Assembly (NCBI RefSeq): GCF_002443255.2
Contig: NW_019211458.1
Span: 38,557,714 to 38,621,713 of the forward strand
Length of the DNA: 64,000 nucleotides
From: Varroa destructor
Lineage: Eukaryota; Arthropoda; Arachnida; Mesostigmata; Varroidae
Reading direction: 5' to 3'
In this document: positions 39,627 through 52,072 of the stretch, piece after piece
Position numbering within the stretch: the first letter of the stretch is position 1
How the letters are laid out: the number at the start of each line of letters is the position of its first letter
Notes under the pieces: generated by a model
The model's database searches: none
The model's input: the letters and a program-made list of their open reading frames with translations, nothing else
What the model was told of the DNA's origin: nothing
Translations under genes and position numbers: made by a program

Positions 39627-42600
39627 GTAAGTGCAGTGGCCAGAACGACAGCCACAGCCGCGAGCGATAACGCCAACAGTAACCATTGTAAATAGTGATC
39701 ATATAATAATAATAGTAAGCACTGCGTGTACGCCGATGCAGTGACGTCAATGCATGTTATGGTGGCGTTCTTCGGAAAAGTTCGTGTCTTCTTTTTTAGC
39801 CTTCAGCTATTATTCCTCTTGTTGCTAGATTGCTAACTGCTACCACTTGTTTTCCTTGTATGTTGCAGCAGGAGTATAAGCAATCTCTTTTATGCCCCCC
39901 TGCCCGGTTTCCCTGACTGCCCGCCTCTGGCCACTCCGTATAGCAACGGTCATGGCGCTCGCCGCACTTTTCGTTGATGTTGTTTTTATTGTTTAGTATT
40001 TCCGGCTAGCTAACTGTTTAGTTGTTGTAATTATTAGCGAGGCAACACTGCAGCGACGACAACGGCGCTGGTGGTTCTTAGTTCGCTTTGTTCAGTTCTG
40101 CGCTGCCGTAGCGCCATCGTTAGCGATTCCTCGTTTTCTCGACGACGACGACTCAGAGTGAATGGGCCCTAGCTGTTTTGATGCGGCTGTTGCTGTCTGT
40201 CACAGTTGATTTTGCCGCAGGCGTTTGTCTTTGCTCATCGACGTCTCGTTCATCCGACGATCGCCGCAAGCGTTCCGACACGAGCACGTAGCACGACAAC
40301 AAACAGCTGTACGCGTAGACAGAGAGAGACCCACTTCAAGCGAACTGGATAAACGGAACAGAGATTAGAAGGAAGGGGTGTGTGCTAAAGACAGGACAGG
40401 GGGTTCGGTTCGATTTGACTTCGCGTTACTCAGTAGGCAGCAAGGCCTCGCCATAGCCGGTTTACTTACATAGTTGCATTATTTGTGCCGCATCTTCTTC
40501 ACGCGTCGCCACGGGTTGCGTCGTGATTGGTTTGTGCATGGCGCAGAATCATATGATACCAAACAGCGCGCCGCAATAACTATCGCTGCTACTGTTGAAG
40601 CTAATGCAGAGGCCAGATGGGGCTGTAGAGGGAAGTTGGGGGGCTATAGTATGCGGGGGTGACTCCAAGATGGGGCTAGTCTACAGAACAGCCTCGCCGC
40701 CAGATATCGTGAGCGCGGTTAGACGATCACTAGTCGGCCAAATACTATATGACGGCAAGCGTGTAGGAGAGCCGCTCTGTTTGCGTGACAAATACAAGGA
40801 CGGTTAGCCTCCAACAAGAATGACGTTTCTATTCGAAAGGCAAAACTGTTTTCAAACACAGGTGACATGTATTGTACGGTTAGAGACGCATACTCATGCA
40901 CCGGGTTTTCACGCTCATATCGGGCTGATCTGCGGGTAGAAAGAAGAGAAGCGACTATAGATATGGCACGTACATTTTTGAACGAAGGTTGATATTCTTT
41001 TGCTGTCTGTGGTCAGTTGCAAGGATTTCTGCCCTGAACGGCAAGGGCTAAATAGGATTCGTAGGTGCGTGGTACGTCCGAGCGATCGGATGCTTTCAGC
41101 TATGTGGTTTCGTGCTGTCGGATCAATTCAGCCGATGACAGCATTGTAACTGTTAAAATAGCTGTTGTTTCTCAGAAAACAGGGTGATCTATACACGCTC
41201 TGCGGAGTTTCCGCCTGCGAACGATTTAAACTGAGACGGCACGAAAATATTAGTTATGCTTAAACTCATATTAATAAGAGATGTGACGGATCGAGGGCTA
41301 TGTTTATGTGTTCAGGTCACTGAAGTGACTCAATCGTTTCTTCTATGCATAGAATGGTATAGATTAAAGTATCTGCATAACATATCTTATAAACCCCGAA
41401 TTCATCTGCATGTGAGTAGAACCGTTACGGGAGCAAAAAAAAATAGACACAGTAAATGACTTGTGCAGGGGCATAAATCATTGAATGTTTATTGCATAAT
41501 TCTGTTCGACTGACAGTTGTTACTGGCGTGGTTGTCTTGAGCACACGGTGGCTATGGCCTTCGTTATAGGGCATAGGAAATCTATAATATAAGTTGACTC
41601 TATAGATGCATGACCGTCTGACTAGTGTGTAACACTACAATACGTGCAGAATCAATCGATGCGACATGTCAAATTGTTTTACACGATTCCTTAATGAAGG
41701 TTTTTGTTATAATCGGCTTCGTTCTTCTCAGCGCCCCTTTCGCTGGATAAATAATTTTGAGATGTTGCGTTTTTTTCTTCTTAGAAGTAGCGCATTCATT
41801 AATTGGTCATGTAGATGTTTCCAATTCGTTCGGGACTGTGTGTGAGCGTGCCAAAATGCCTATCGAAAATGGGTCTCGTGCCGAACTCAGGGTCAAGGTG
41901 AAGCCTCGATCCTGTTCGCTTAGTCATTATCTAGCGACATCTCTATGCTGAAGCAAGCCGACGGGGCCCTTCGCTGTGCACGTACGCCTAGCCACAGCGG
42001 TTAACTCCAAGACGAGTAATTTCAACTGCAGCAGCTTCGACGATTGCTGCTTAAGCAACCTTTCTGGGCCGCCACGTACACCGCTAGCAACGACAACAAC
42101 GTGCATTAGGGCGTAGCCAGTGAGAGTGACCAATGAACGCAAATATACAACACATCGTACGAAAGCATCGATTATAGTAATGCTGTAATGACAAGTTTTC
42201 CCTTGCTTTTATACATAGCTCACTGCTGCCGTTCGAACACCGCCGGTGTGCACGGTAGTTAAAGACATCTACGCACCGATGCTCGCTCATCGATGCGTCG
42301 TATCCGAGTCCGACTGTACGGTAGATTACGGGTAGATATCTCGCCGGCTGTACATGTACATACAGGCCGCATGAATATTTGCTATTCATGAAAATGAAGT
42401 ATCACTTCACCGCTGCCGATCAGCTGCTTCTTCCTCTGCTGCTGCTGCTGTTACCACTGTTTGTCGTTGTCGTTGTCGGCGTGCTGCAGATAGCCGTGCT
42501 CTTTCGTTCTGTAAACATTCGCAATCGCAACATGCCAACAACAGCAGCAGTGACCGACCAGCGAATTTAATGTTGTTACCTTGTGATGACTAAACTTATC

Positions 42601-44135
42601 TGGCGAACAGTTGTTTTTTTGTAACGTTACTGCCAGTTATATTGCGTCGCCGCTACGGCGGGCTGTCTGCGGAAAGATTCCATTTCGACACCGAATGCAC
42701 GAGCACGCTCAGGAGTATTCGGAACTGGTCGAACAAGTCTGACGCCTTTTGACGCTAATAGGCGCCACGATCGCTTCTAGTATTACTTGCGTATTTGTAC
42801 GTTGTATCATGTATATTCTGGTTTTGTTACTATCGTAGCTCTTACTGCTAGTGCTATCGTTGTTGTTGTTGACGCGGAAGTATAATTTTTATATAAAAAC
42901 AAGGTATGGTTTTTAAAAAAAGACGTATCGAAAGCGTTACGCCGTTACGGTTAAAGTGTGGTCTAGAATAGGTGCGTGCAGTTGGGGAACGCTATGGGTC
43001 GCTGTCTCAATTATTCTGATGAATTTTATACAACGGTCCGCTTTATGGTACCGTTCCACCGGCGGCTATCTGTTGAATCACTGATGTCATAGAAACTGTT
43101 TGTTAGCGACAGACATTTAATCGAATTGAAATTTGCTTAACGTCGTTCGGGTGGCACCGCTGTCCAGTTGAATCAAAATAAAGGGGCTGAGTTCACTAGC
43201 GGCAGGACGAAGGTGCTGACCGCGAACCGGCGCCGATTACGGCCGCTTATAGAAGATTCATTTGTGATATCGTCGGGGGCAAAGTGGGATACCGTCACAG
43301 CAGCGTACTGTTGTACGACAATTCATAACAGAAACAAATAACAAGATCTAAGAAGCAGATTAGCGAACAAGTAAACCCGTGCCATGTGCTCTGAGTGGTG
43401 TTCGTCAGGCGTAACAATTGCGCCTGCAATGACATGATTAAACCTCGTTTTGCGCCTGGAAAACCTGCATGCCTGTCGGCCGTCTAGAGGATATTAAAAT
43501 CGGCACTTTAGCCAACGTCATACACATGTCATGCAGAAAATTTCAGAATTCCCGCTAAACAGGCGCCGAGGTATGGCTGTACGTGTTGTTCAGATCGTTG
43601 CGACATACAATTAGAAGCTTTAGTTTGTGAGGTAGTGCACACGCATAGATATAAGCGTTGACGATAAACTCGAGTTTGTTACAGATCTCTCATGTAAAAG
43701 AAGATGTCGATTGCGATATTGCGCCGCGCAAAAACATCTAGGTAATATTAGTGACGGGTGTGCGTGTGTGTCTGTGGTGCCTCTGAAGTCACTGGCTCAG
43801 TGTGGCATATCGGCTTCCGACAAATAGTTATTCTTTTGTTTTTAATCTTTTTCCTCCAACGAAAAACGGTAGCAGTATTCCTGTTTACATGGATGTGACG
43901 TAGCCGTACGAAGCTTAATGGGAAAAAGGATAATTCATTGCTTCAGTCGAGCATGGTTGGCAAAGATGTTTGCTATCTGAGTGAGCCCTATTGATCCTTA
44001 GTTGTATGTGCATGATTTTTACACTTTTTAAGGCAATAGAAAAGTGTATCGTCGCAGAAGTACAATTTTATTACTGTGGTTGGTTTATGGACCGTTTTTA
44101 TTCTAACAGAATCTGTATTGCTTGTATATTTGCAG
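39627..44135. other. no confirmed gene upstream of the first sure cic exon
   Basis: Mixed-composition DNA with a CGACGACGAC cluster near 40140 and scattered short frames. Nothing in it matches the phase-0 entry of the 44136 exon with good splice sites other than the candidates already listed to its left. Confidence 0.5.
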
Positions 44136-44231
44136 CTGACAACGCAGGTGGCGCAAGTGCCCTCCCAGGTGGGGCAAACTGGGGCCCTCTTCAATCCTAC
44201 AAACCCCCAAACCACTGACGAGGAGAAATCG
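44136..44231 (+). CDS. cic: capicua homolog, upstream internal exon (phase 0 to 0)
   Basis: The 96-nt exon begins after a TTTGCAG acceptor and ends at a G|GTAATT donor. It encodes 32 residues running from LTTQVAQVPS to TTDEEKS, a polar Gln/Thr/Pro-rich stretch with no recognised domain. It starts and ends on codon boundaries, so it joins the exon at 48528 in frame; another reading frame through the same DNA also stays open, so the frame rests on that join. There is no initiator methionine, so at least one coding exon must lie upstream. Assignment to cic is inferred from strand, phase and position just 5' of the confident exons. The peptide alone would not identify the gene. The following intron is 4,296 bp. 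Confidence 0.62.
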
Positions 44232-45155
44232 GTAATTGCTTTTTTTCGCTACTTCTGGCAGCGCTAGTTTAACTCAATAATGTAATTATAATAGATCTGC
44301 GATAAGTGTTTGGACTGTTTGGTACGACAGAGTTAGTGGAATAAAAAATAACTGTTGACCATTTTGGACTATCGGAGTTGGAGGGTTGTTTTAGCGACAT
44401 GCTGACCGATAAATGATAACACGTCAGAAATCGATGATATAAAGTATTGACACCTGACAAAGATTGAATACTCCGGTTGCATGTACATTGTATAAAATGT
44501 TCTTAGCTTATTTGTATGAGGAAATTAATAGGTATCAAGGTTTACTGATGAAAACGTACGTGCCATGATCAGGGGACGTAGTCTCGCATGAATGTATGCT
44601 TTGGTCGGGCACCCTTATGGCCAGCCCATGTAGAGATTTGTCCGGATAATTGGAAATATTTTTACTTACCAGCTTCATTTAATCTGGATACATCGTTCTA
44701 CAGGTGTCGACAGGGGTATACCCTACAGACGTGTTCACTCAATGTAATTGCCATTCGGGTCCCCATCCATTCCCAAATCATTTTCAAGGATTCTTAAGTC
44801 GTGGAGAAATTTCGCTAGTAATCTTGAATAGACCCATACTGATGTATAATATCAAATATATACCAACGGCAAATAAATTTATTTAAATAAAGTCCCGAAA
44901 ATTTAGAGGTCTAGAAGACTTAAGCTGTCAAGAGAGGTCAAACGCCTCAAAACGGCTGACCGTTAAAGCTCATGCAGACGATCCAACTTGTGAGAGGTGC
45001 TCTGTCACTGTGAACGGCCTCTAACTTCCGCAGTGAAGTTCCAGGAGCATAACAAATGGCTTTTCTTTTTGTCGTTTTAACGAGCTTTCAAGCCTTTTCA
45101 ATCTACCCTTTATTGTGGATTTTCCATTTTGTCTCACGATAGTCTTCCTTGAATA

Positions 45156-45760
45156 CTACGGAGGCCGCAAGAAAACGTAGGCCGTCGATGTCGGACAGTC
45201 AGTAGAGCTTATAATTTCAGTGAAAGAATGTTCTACGCGAGGATCAGACCATAGCCTATCTTCGTCAGGTTTCGAATACAAATGACCTGCCTCGGCCATG
45301 ATGTCCGTGTAACTCTGTTCGAGAAAAACTGATTTGCTCCCAGCGGAGTCGCACAAGGTGCCTGTCAATTTATCCCGAACTCCTTGCCAATGGCTTCTCT
45401 TACAAGTTCAGGATCGTCGTATACTAACCGATTGAACAAAAATTGTAACTTTGTCGAGGTACACCGCATATGTTAAATAGTAGTAGAATAAGCGTGTATC
45501 GCGATTATTATACGATCGAAATTCTTTATGAAAGATATTCCGCTGTTTCGTTGGTAATCTCGCCAAACAACATTTTCCAGAAAACGTAGGCTACTTCAAC
45601 GCATTTCTTTAGAAATGCGATTTTTCAAGCAGAATACATTAGTAGTACTTTTTGCTTCGAAGATATCTCGCCAGCTTAGAGGTACCGTCGTCGTATTGCT
45701 ACGACGGGTGATTTCCGTTTCAGTGTCACACGCTAAATAACGATAAAGGCACCCGCTAGC
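45156..45760 (-). other. coding-like but frameshifted stretch, unidentified
   Basis: On the minus strand several adjoining frames read like protein but shift frame and meet stops: VPLSWRDIFEAKSTTNVF, then RFLENVVWRDYQ, then KLQFLFNRLVYDDPELVREA, then KLTGTLCDSAGSKSVFLEQS continuing to a stop near 45156. This pattern suggests an old decayed coding sequence, perhaps from a transposon, in the first cic intron. I cannot name the family, and chance open frames are a real alternative. Confidence 0.25.
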
Positions 45761-46256
45761 TAGACCAATTGCAGTTACAGGCCGGCGACTTGTAGCCTAC
45801 GTGAATGGCGATATTTTATGATCTTTTAGGGTCACCATTTCTGTTGGCCGTCGGTTGTAGGCTTTGCCAATTTGTCGGATAATCTTTCCTGATGACCTTG
45901 CGCTATCCTGTACAATTTGAAAACTATGGCTGTTTTTGTCAGCAAGACGGTGCCGTCGCAGCTCACAGCAACCGCTAATAGCTCGTTTTTGTCCAAAAGG
46001 GCCATATGATAGTCAGAGTTGTGGTCAGTAGTGCTGGTAATCCAAGGGGCAGTATTCGCGAAGGTTATGTATGTACGTGTCGACTAAAGCGATTTGATCT
46101 CGATGTCGTATCCAACATTGTTAACGTGGTCATGCTTGGATATAGAGCGAGATTTACCTTGTCGATGATGTTTTGTATACAGCTAAATATTAATATGTAA
46201 CGTATATATTAATTCAATGGCGGGAAAAATACGCGCAGGCACGCTTAGATATTAAC

Positions 46257-46277
46257 CGCCGCCGCCGCCGCCGCCGC
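46257..46277. repeat. (CCG)7 microsatellite
   Basis: CCG triplets in an otherwise AT-rich part of the first cic intron. Confidence 0.94.
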
Positions 46278-48527
46278 ATAGGTGGTCCTGTTTAAGCTTA
46301 CTCATCTTCGAATCTAACATATAATATAGACGCTACTGAACAAGATACATACGCCTTTGCTCGTAGTGCTGAGTGTCTGTTATCAATCAGGCCCAGGCCA
46401 AGAACAAACGGCTGTCTACTAGCTGTAGCCTATCGCGCACATCCAGCAAAACTGGGTAACCATCTACGAGTGCCTACAGTAACGATAGAAAGCAGTTAAA
46501 CATTAATATATGGATAACTATGTTCTAGCGTAGCTGGGCATACCCTTGACTATAAGCATACGAAGGGGTTACTGTAATACTATATAAATTATTAAAGCAG
46601 CTCTACGTTTTGTTATTAGTCAAACGCGAAGTATAGCGATGATGTTTGTTAACTATTGTACGACGATGTTCTTGAATACGTTTCAAAAGACGAATACGGT
46701 TGTTCTTAGAGCTGACACAACGCTCAGGTCAGAGCGAAGAACTAGCTGAAGCGTTGTTTGAAGAAAACAAAAAATAATGACGATTTGTCAAAAATAGCAT
46801 GCGCTTCATTAGCCGCTAGAAGATGGATCGAGACTGAAGTCGAGTCGAAGTTAGACCTACGTGCATCGAGACGCGGAAGAGAAAGACGTAACAGTTACAA
46901 TGTAACACACTTATATTTCTGTCACTTTTTTTTTTTAACTAATCCGCACCGAGCAATAAAGTTGAAATGTTTGTATATTTTTCAGCTGTCGTATAGATTG
47001 ATCCATCATTTGATTTTCCATTGGGCTCATTCAAGCGCAAACTGTTTTTCTTGACAAGTGTAAAAACTGGCCATAAGATCAGCTAAGCCATTGTTGCAGT
47101 GAAAACAAACATCCTTGACGGCGCATTAAAGCTGAAGTCTGATTTTATTTTGATATGATAAAGGCAAATGCGAAAAAAGGAAAAATGATGTCTTCCGTAA
47201 CATCGGAGTTTAAGAGTTTTTGAAGAGAGCGCATATTCTGCTATCGTCGATACAAGGCTTTCCTGTACGCGGGCATACCCCGAAGCCCACACAGATGTGA
47301 GATCGTCGAACAGTTACCAAATATTGTTGAAAGCGGTCACTGGACGAAGGCTCAAATGTCAGATCGTAATATTCTAAACATTATTAAGCGATAACATAAT
47401 TCTGCGAAAACTTACTTCCTCTATTGGCCGTCTTCGATTACTGAATATCTATTTTGGCATACCTGACGTATCTAGCCTTTTCGACATTATGAAAGGTACT
47501 AGAATATGGAGCGATTCTGATCGTTGTGCCTGTTTCGATCGCGTGAAAGCGCAAAGATCCCCTATTAGACAATGCCTCGCTATCAGTAGCGATTTGTCAG
47601 AGGCCGATAATGTCGAAAATTCGCTATGTACAGCATGGAAAGCTACTGCTCTAGTCTAGTTGATGTGGGATATCTATACGGGCGCCCAGTCGCTACAAGT
47701 TGCTTTGATAGCTAGTACTGCAAAAGGCTAGCAGTTATTGATGCGTCTATTGCGTCTGCAACACTGAATAGGTAATTTCTGCATGTGTCTATTATTTGCG
47801 AAAGCCACGAAGACGCAAAAAATCAATCAAATTTCACGTGTCGCTTTTAATTAGCTTTAGACAGAAAACTTCGACAGGCCAGTCCTGGGAGCCTATAGTT
47901 GTCCGAGAATCGGCCGTTACGATGTCAAAGCAAGAGTATGTCGTACGCAAAATACCTAGCTGTTGGTCTTGATCCATAGGTTAAATCATGGTATAGCGGC
48001 TACCTTTGGCAAAAGAGAAGTACCTACTCGAAAGATAAAACTATCTACCCATATACATGTAGTCTATGATAGTCAGTGCAAAATAGGCCTTCGAACGCTG
48101 ACACCCTGTCGTTCAGTAGATTAGAGATATATATGAGCATAGTCAGTATAAAATTTGTGGACAACTTGTGGACACAGGCAATGTCAACCAGGGCTATCGA
48201 CTGCGGTCGCTGTCGAAGTCCTTTCTATTAATATCAATCAAAATTTGTCTCGTAGATAACGATCACTCTAATTTATATTAGATATTTAGCGAATTTACGG
48301 AGACGCTTCACTCAGCCGTATCGCCTTCTCTCGCACCGCTTGCTTTGAGTACGATGTGTTTGTTGTAGCATTTTTTCGTATGCCCTTACTTAACACACTT
48401 TTATATAAGAACAACATTCGCTTGTTTATTTATTGCGCCGACGTTAGATCACTTTTACTCGCTTCAAAGTGTTGTTGGATTAGCATTTTGAAGTCGTTGT
48501 CTTACAAGCTTCTATCTTTTCTTCTAG

Positions 48528-48887
48528 GTGTGCATGTTGCCGAAAAAGCGGAAATTCCCATCGCCAGTGGGAGCCGCTGGCGAGTCGGGAGGTTTGGGTG
48601 TACCCCAATCGGGAATTGACCTTCTAGCAGCAGATCATGGCGGATCACCGTCAGCGCTCCATCCTCCCATGGGTCTAGCAACGTCACCCCTGCCTTCGGC
48701 ATTAAGTGTGCCGGGAATGGGAGGCAGCAGCGTGGGCCTTGAAATGGAAGGACTGTCGGACGCTGCCGAGGTGAACCTGGCCGACTGGCGAGGGCACCGG
48801 GTTCTTGTCAAAAAAGACGATTCAAGAAGATACTTCCCTGCTACCATCAAGGAAGTCACCAATACGCCCTCCGATCTCATTGTACAG
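48528..48887 (+). CDS. cic: capicua homolog exon: basic NLS and start of DUF4819 region
   Basis: The 360-nt exon (120 codons) is bounded by a CTTCTAG acceptor and a CAG|GTATGT donor, both in phase 0. Residues 4-9 are LPKKRK, a monopartite SV40-like nuclear localisation signal; from memory, human CIC-L has a comparable basic APKKK patch before its conserved domain. Residues 11-80 are a Gly/Pro/Ser-rich linker. Residues 83-120 (from NLADWRGHRVLVKKDD to the final IVQ) match the opening of the CIC-L conserved region, where human CIC has QRVLARRGDGLFLPAVV. That region (Pfam DUF4819) lies N-terminal to the HMG box and is specific to the long isoform. Capicua is a nuclear DNA-binding repressor of RTK/ERK target genes. 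The domain continues directly into the exon at 56266 after a 7,378-bp intron. Confidence 0.9.
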
Positions 48888-50271
48888 GTATGTCTTAGTT
48901 TGTATTGCAGTGTAGCGTAATATGTTATAATCAGACATGAGCAATCAACCTACTCTTCGTTACCATACTGCGGATTTACAGAGAGATACACTTCACTGTT
49001 CAAAGCATCATTGACGAACCTAGCAAGCGCCGGATCGTAATCGATGTCGTGCGTGACGCTCACATACGTGTCACAACAGCTGAGTCACGAAGGCTGCTGT
49101 TATTAAAAAAAAAAAACAACACAGACGGGATAGGACGTCGGAGCGAAAGTACTCTATCCGTTCGTCGCAGTATTCAAATTGTTATTGTATCCCGAATCTA
49201 GTTTATCTCGTCGATAACTTTGATTTACAATGGCAAAAACGGAACTGAGAGAAACACTACAAGCGATAACGGTAGCCATTTGTCTACGTGGAACATCGGT
49301 TTTGATGTCGGTGATTCGTGGTCGTTGGCTGTGTAAACACGTGCAGACGCATACATACACAGACTCTATACATATTGGATGATGTATCCAGCGGAATCGT
49401 ACGAGAATTAATTAGTGACAGGCACTTTGTGGTAAAATGAGAGGCAATTAGTTTTTTAAAAAAAAAAAATTGAATAATGACTTGTAAAGATGTATTATAG
49501 TTTATTATTTATTGTGGACGCACCGGCACACCCTTTCAATTTTATTCCACGGTACGTAAGCTTTGTTTTGCTTTTGGAATTAAAAAAAAAATCGCAAAAT
49601 TTGCACATGTCGGTGTTTTTTACGGTTTTTCCTGCGTGTATATTTGTACCTAATAGTTAATAACGATATTCGTCGATTATAAAATAGCATTAATACAAGT
49701 TCATAGCCATTTTCAAATTAAACTCCATTTTTCAATTATAGTTTCTTCACCCTTCACTGACAGTCGTGTCCTGCCTCCACGATTTGCTGTCACGTTCTTG
49801 CCGCATCGATTGCTGATGTGATATTGGGTCCTGTTTTCGTTGCACTATGAAAATTCACTGCTTCCTACCGCTTTCGGTGGCATTCGAAGTTCAGAGCCCT
49901 GTGTCACCACCGTACGCCGCAACGACCCTGTTATAACAGCCGTCGTTATATAAAGCATCTAGTTACAAGTAGCATGATAAACATTATGCGAAAAAAGTTG
50001 CCAAGTTGAAACAACCTGGCTGAGTGAGCAAGCAGAACTATTGTAGGCGATGTTGGAGATCGTCAGTTGAATAGTGGTCTCACTTATGCAAAGAACTAAG
50101 TGAATACTACTCAAAGCGCGATGGCTGGCCTGCTGACACACCGTAAGGCATCAAAATAATTCGCCTTCCATGGCATACTCCGGGCCGGCCTAACGAATCA
50201 TATATTTTCCGTACTGTGATCTCTAACCGAATGTTGCCAGCCCACAGCAATTTCTTAAGCAGTGTCCTACA

Positions 50272-50311
50272 GCAGCTGCTGCTGCTGCTGCTGCTGTTGT
50301 TGCTGGTGCTG
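50272..50311. repeat. (CTG)n triplet repeat
   Basis: Seven CTG units then TTG and GTG variants, within the second cic intron. Further CTG runs follow near 50398 and 50808. Confidence 0.93.
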
Positions 50312-51168
50312 TTGCTTATGTTGTGCCGTGCTACAGGGCTCGAGGTAAGGCCGTAGCCGCCTATTTGTCTGACCGTAGGCTCTCCCTACTACTGCCGCTG
50401 CTGCTGTGGCCGTTACATACTTGCTTGTTCGCTTTCTATTACGGAAGCCAACAGTGCAGCCGATGCCATCTTTGAAGCTACTATTGCTGCTGCGAACAAT
50501 GTCACTCTCACTAAAAAGCTGCTGTTGTTGCTGATGAAGCTAGCGCTGATGGTGCTGGCAGCCTGTGCGCTCAGCACAGCACTCACGTTCAGGTGTCACG
50601 ACGACAACGATGGCCACTGTGGCCACGGCCGGGCCTAACGCTTTTTGGAAAAGCAGACAACTGAGCGCACGCGTGCACTGACGCTGGCTGGCGAATCGCT
50701 TACACACTGTATGTACTTACTTCGTTGGTTGAACGCAGGATATGCAAAGGCACAGAGAGCAAGCAACGCAATAGCAGAACAGGTAAAAAAGCTGCGGGTA
50801 GTGCTGCTGCTGCTGCTGCTTATTGTTGTCTGTCTACAGAAAACAGCAACTGCGTAGACTGCAGTCTTTCAGAGAAACAAAGCGGACGCACGCGCGCGCA
50901 CCCCACTTAGGTTGAGGTTAGCTCTACTAGTAGCAGCTGATTTAAAGAAGTGTTTAACCAACGCAGACCGAACGTAAAATTCGGAACGGTAACGGTAGCT
51001 GGCAAGCAATCGCTCCACTGGTCCATCCATCCATCCCCAGGCCCAGAAGCGTTCGAGAATAATTTCATACGTCATCAGAACCGCTGCGACCGCCGCTGCT
51101 TTGGCTATCGCCGCTATGGTGCCATAGCAGCACTCAACTGCCGTCGCAGTGGTATTCTGCAGCGGTGC

Positions 51169-51189
51169 CCGTCGTCATGGTGACGACGG
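51169..51189. repeat. perfect 9-bp inverted repeat, 3-nt loop
   Basis: CCGTCGTCA, loop TGG, then TGACGACGG, in the second cic intron just before the LINE fragment. Confidence 0.85.
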
Positions 51190-51838
51190 CAACGGGCAGA
51201 TTCGTAAGCACCTTTGTTGCCGTGGCACACCTTCAGTGACTGTATTGAAAACACAAAAAACACATCTGTGGGCATATTAAGGAAGAACGCTTTAAGATAG
51301 CTTCTGCAGAGCATATTACTTGGAGTAGTGATGCTACAGTCGCTACTGTTAGCGTTTTAACGGCAATTATCGTTGCTTCCGTTAAGCTGTTGCAGCAACC
51401 TGCCATCGTAGTCTCGTACTGATTGCGTCGGTCGCTATTCTTTTAATGGACTCTTGCATATATTGAAGTAAAAAGAGAAAAGCCGAACAAGGGCTTGAAG
51501 TGTACCCGTTGTTTGTTATTATTAATCATTCGGTTAATTTATTGTCGTTGACACCGGCTGGACATAACGACACACTAACGACGGGAAGTGTAGAAGATAA
51601 CCTCAATAGAAACGGCGAAACAAAGGAGCAAGGCAAATCAGATAGGTGATAAACTCCAGCTGCTCCAATTGCTCTTTTGTTTGACAGCCGATCTCGGTAC
51701 TTGTGCATGTAATATCATGCATATGGCTTTGGAAGCCGTCGAGTGCACGCGCGCACGCACAGGTATCCGCTGTCCGTATAAGGACTATTTAAGTAGCATA
51801 TCAGCGTATTATCACATCGACGAAACGGAGAAATTCGA

Positions 51839-52072
51839 TTGTTAATCATTATATTAAGTAATGGCAATGACCACGTTAGCGATTATGGTGGCAACAGCAC
51901 CCACGCGCCAACACGTTTTGACCCTTCGTCCGTTGTTGGATATCCTGATTTCGTTATTGTAGATACTGCAAATCGTTGGCCAACAATGAGTAAAGCCTGT
52001 TACAGACTACTTGAAAGGTTCTATACAGCTATTCCATTCCATATTGGCGTGGAATTCTCTATCACTGTATAA
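51839..52072 (+). mobile_element. decayed I/Jockey-clade LINE, endonuclease fragment
   Basis: A 77-codon frame in the second cic intron resembles the C-terminal half of the apurinic-like endonuclease of non-LTR retrotransposons. It has HAPTRFDPSSVVGYPDFVI, matching the family pattern PTRF-x-P...LDL-x-I, and ends LERFYTAIPFHIGVEFSI, which aligns with the family ending L-Y-GSDHFPI-x-VEFSI. The catalytic SDH is replaced (AIP at that place), so the copy is dead. No reverse transcriptase was found downstream. The family call is by motif memory and would need a profile search. Confidence 0.5.

Larger units (their letters stand above)
44232..48527 (+). other. first recognised cic intron (4,296 bp)
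   Basis: GT-AG intron in phase 0. It carries a CCG repeat, the frameshifted minus-strand coding-like stretch at 45156-45760, and a 93-codon + strand frame ending at 47658 with no recognised domain. A decent acceptor at 44703 opens STGVYPTDVFTQCNC but lacks a good donor. Confidence 0.65.

Noticed and set aside
47374..47658. 93-codon + strand frame (NIYFGIPDVSSLFDIMKG and on)
   Set aside because: Protein-like in places but without splice sites or known motifs; within the length expected by chance.
50645..50781. Exon-like frame ending AIAEQ|GTAAAA in the second cic intron
   Set aside because: Poor acceptor, and inclusion would insert residues in the middle of the DUF4819 region, between DLIVQ and LDSEERR.
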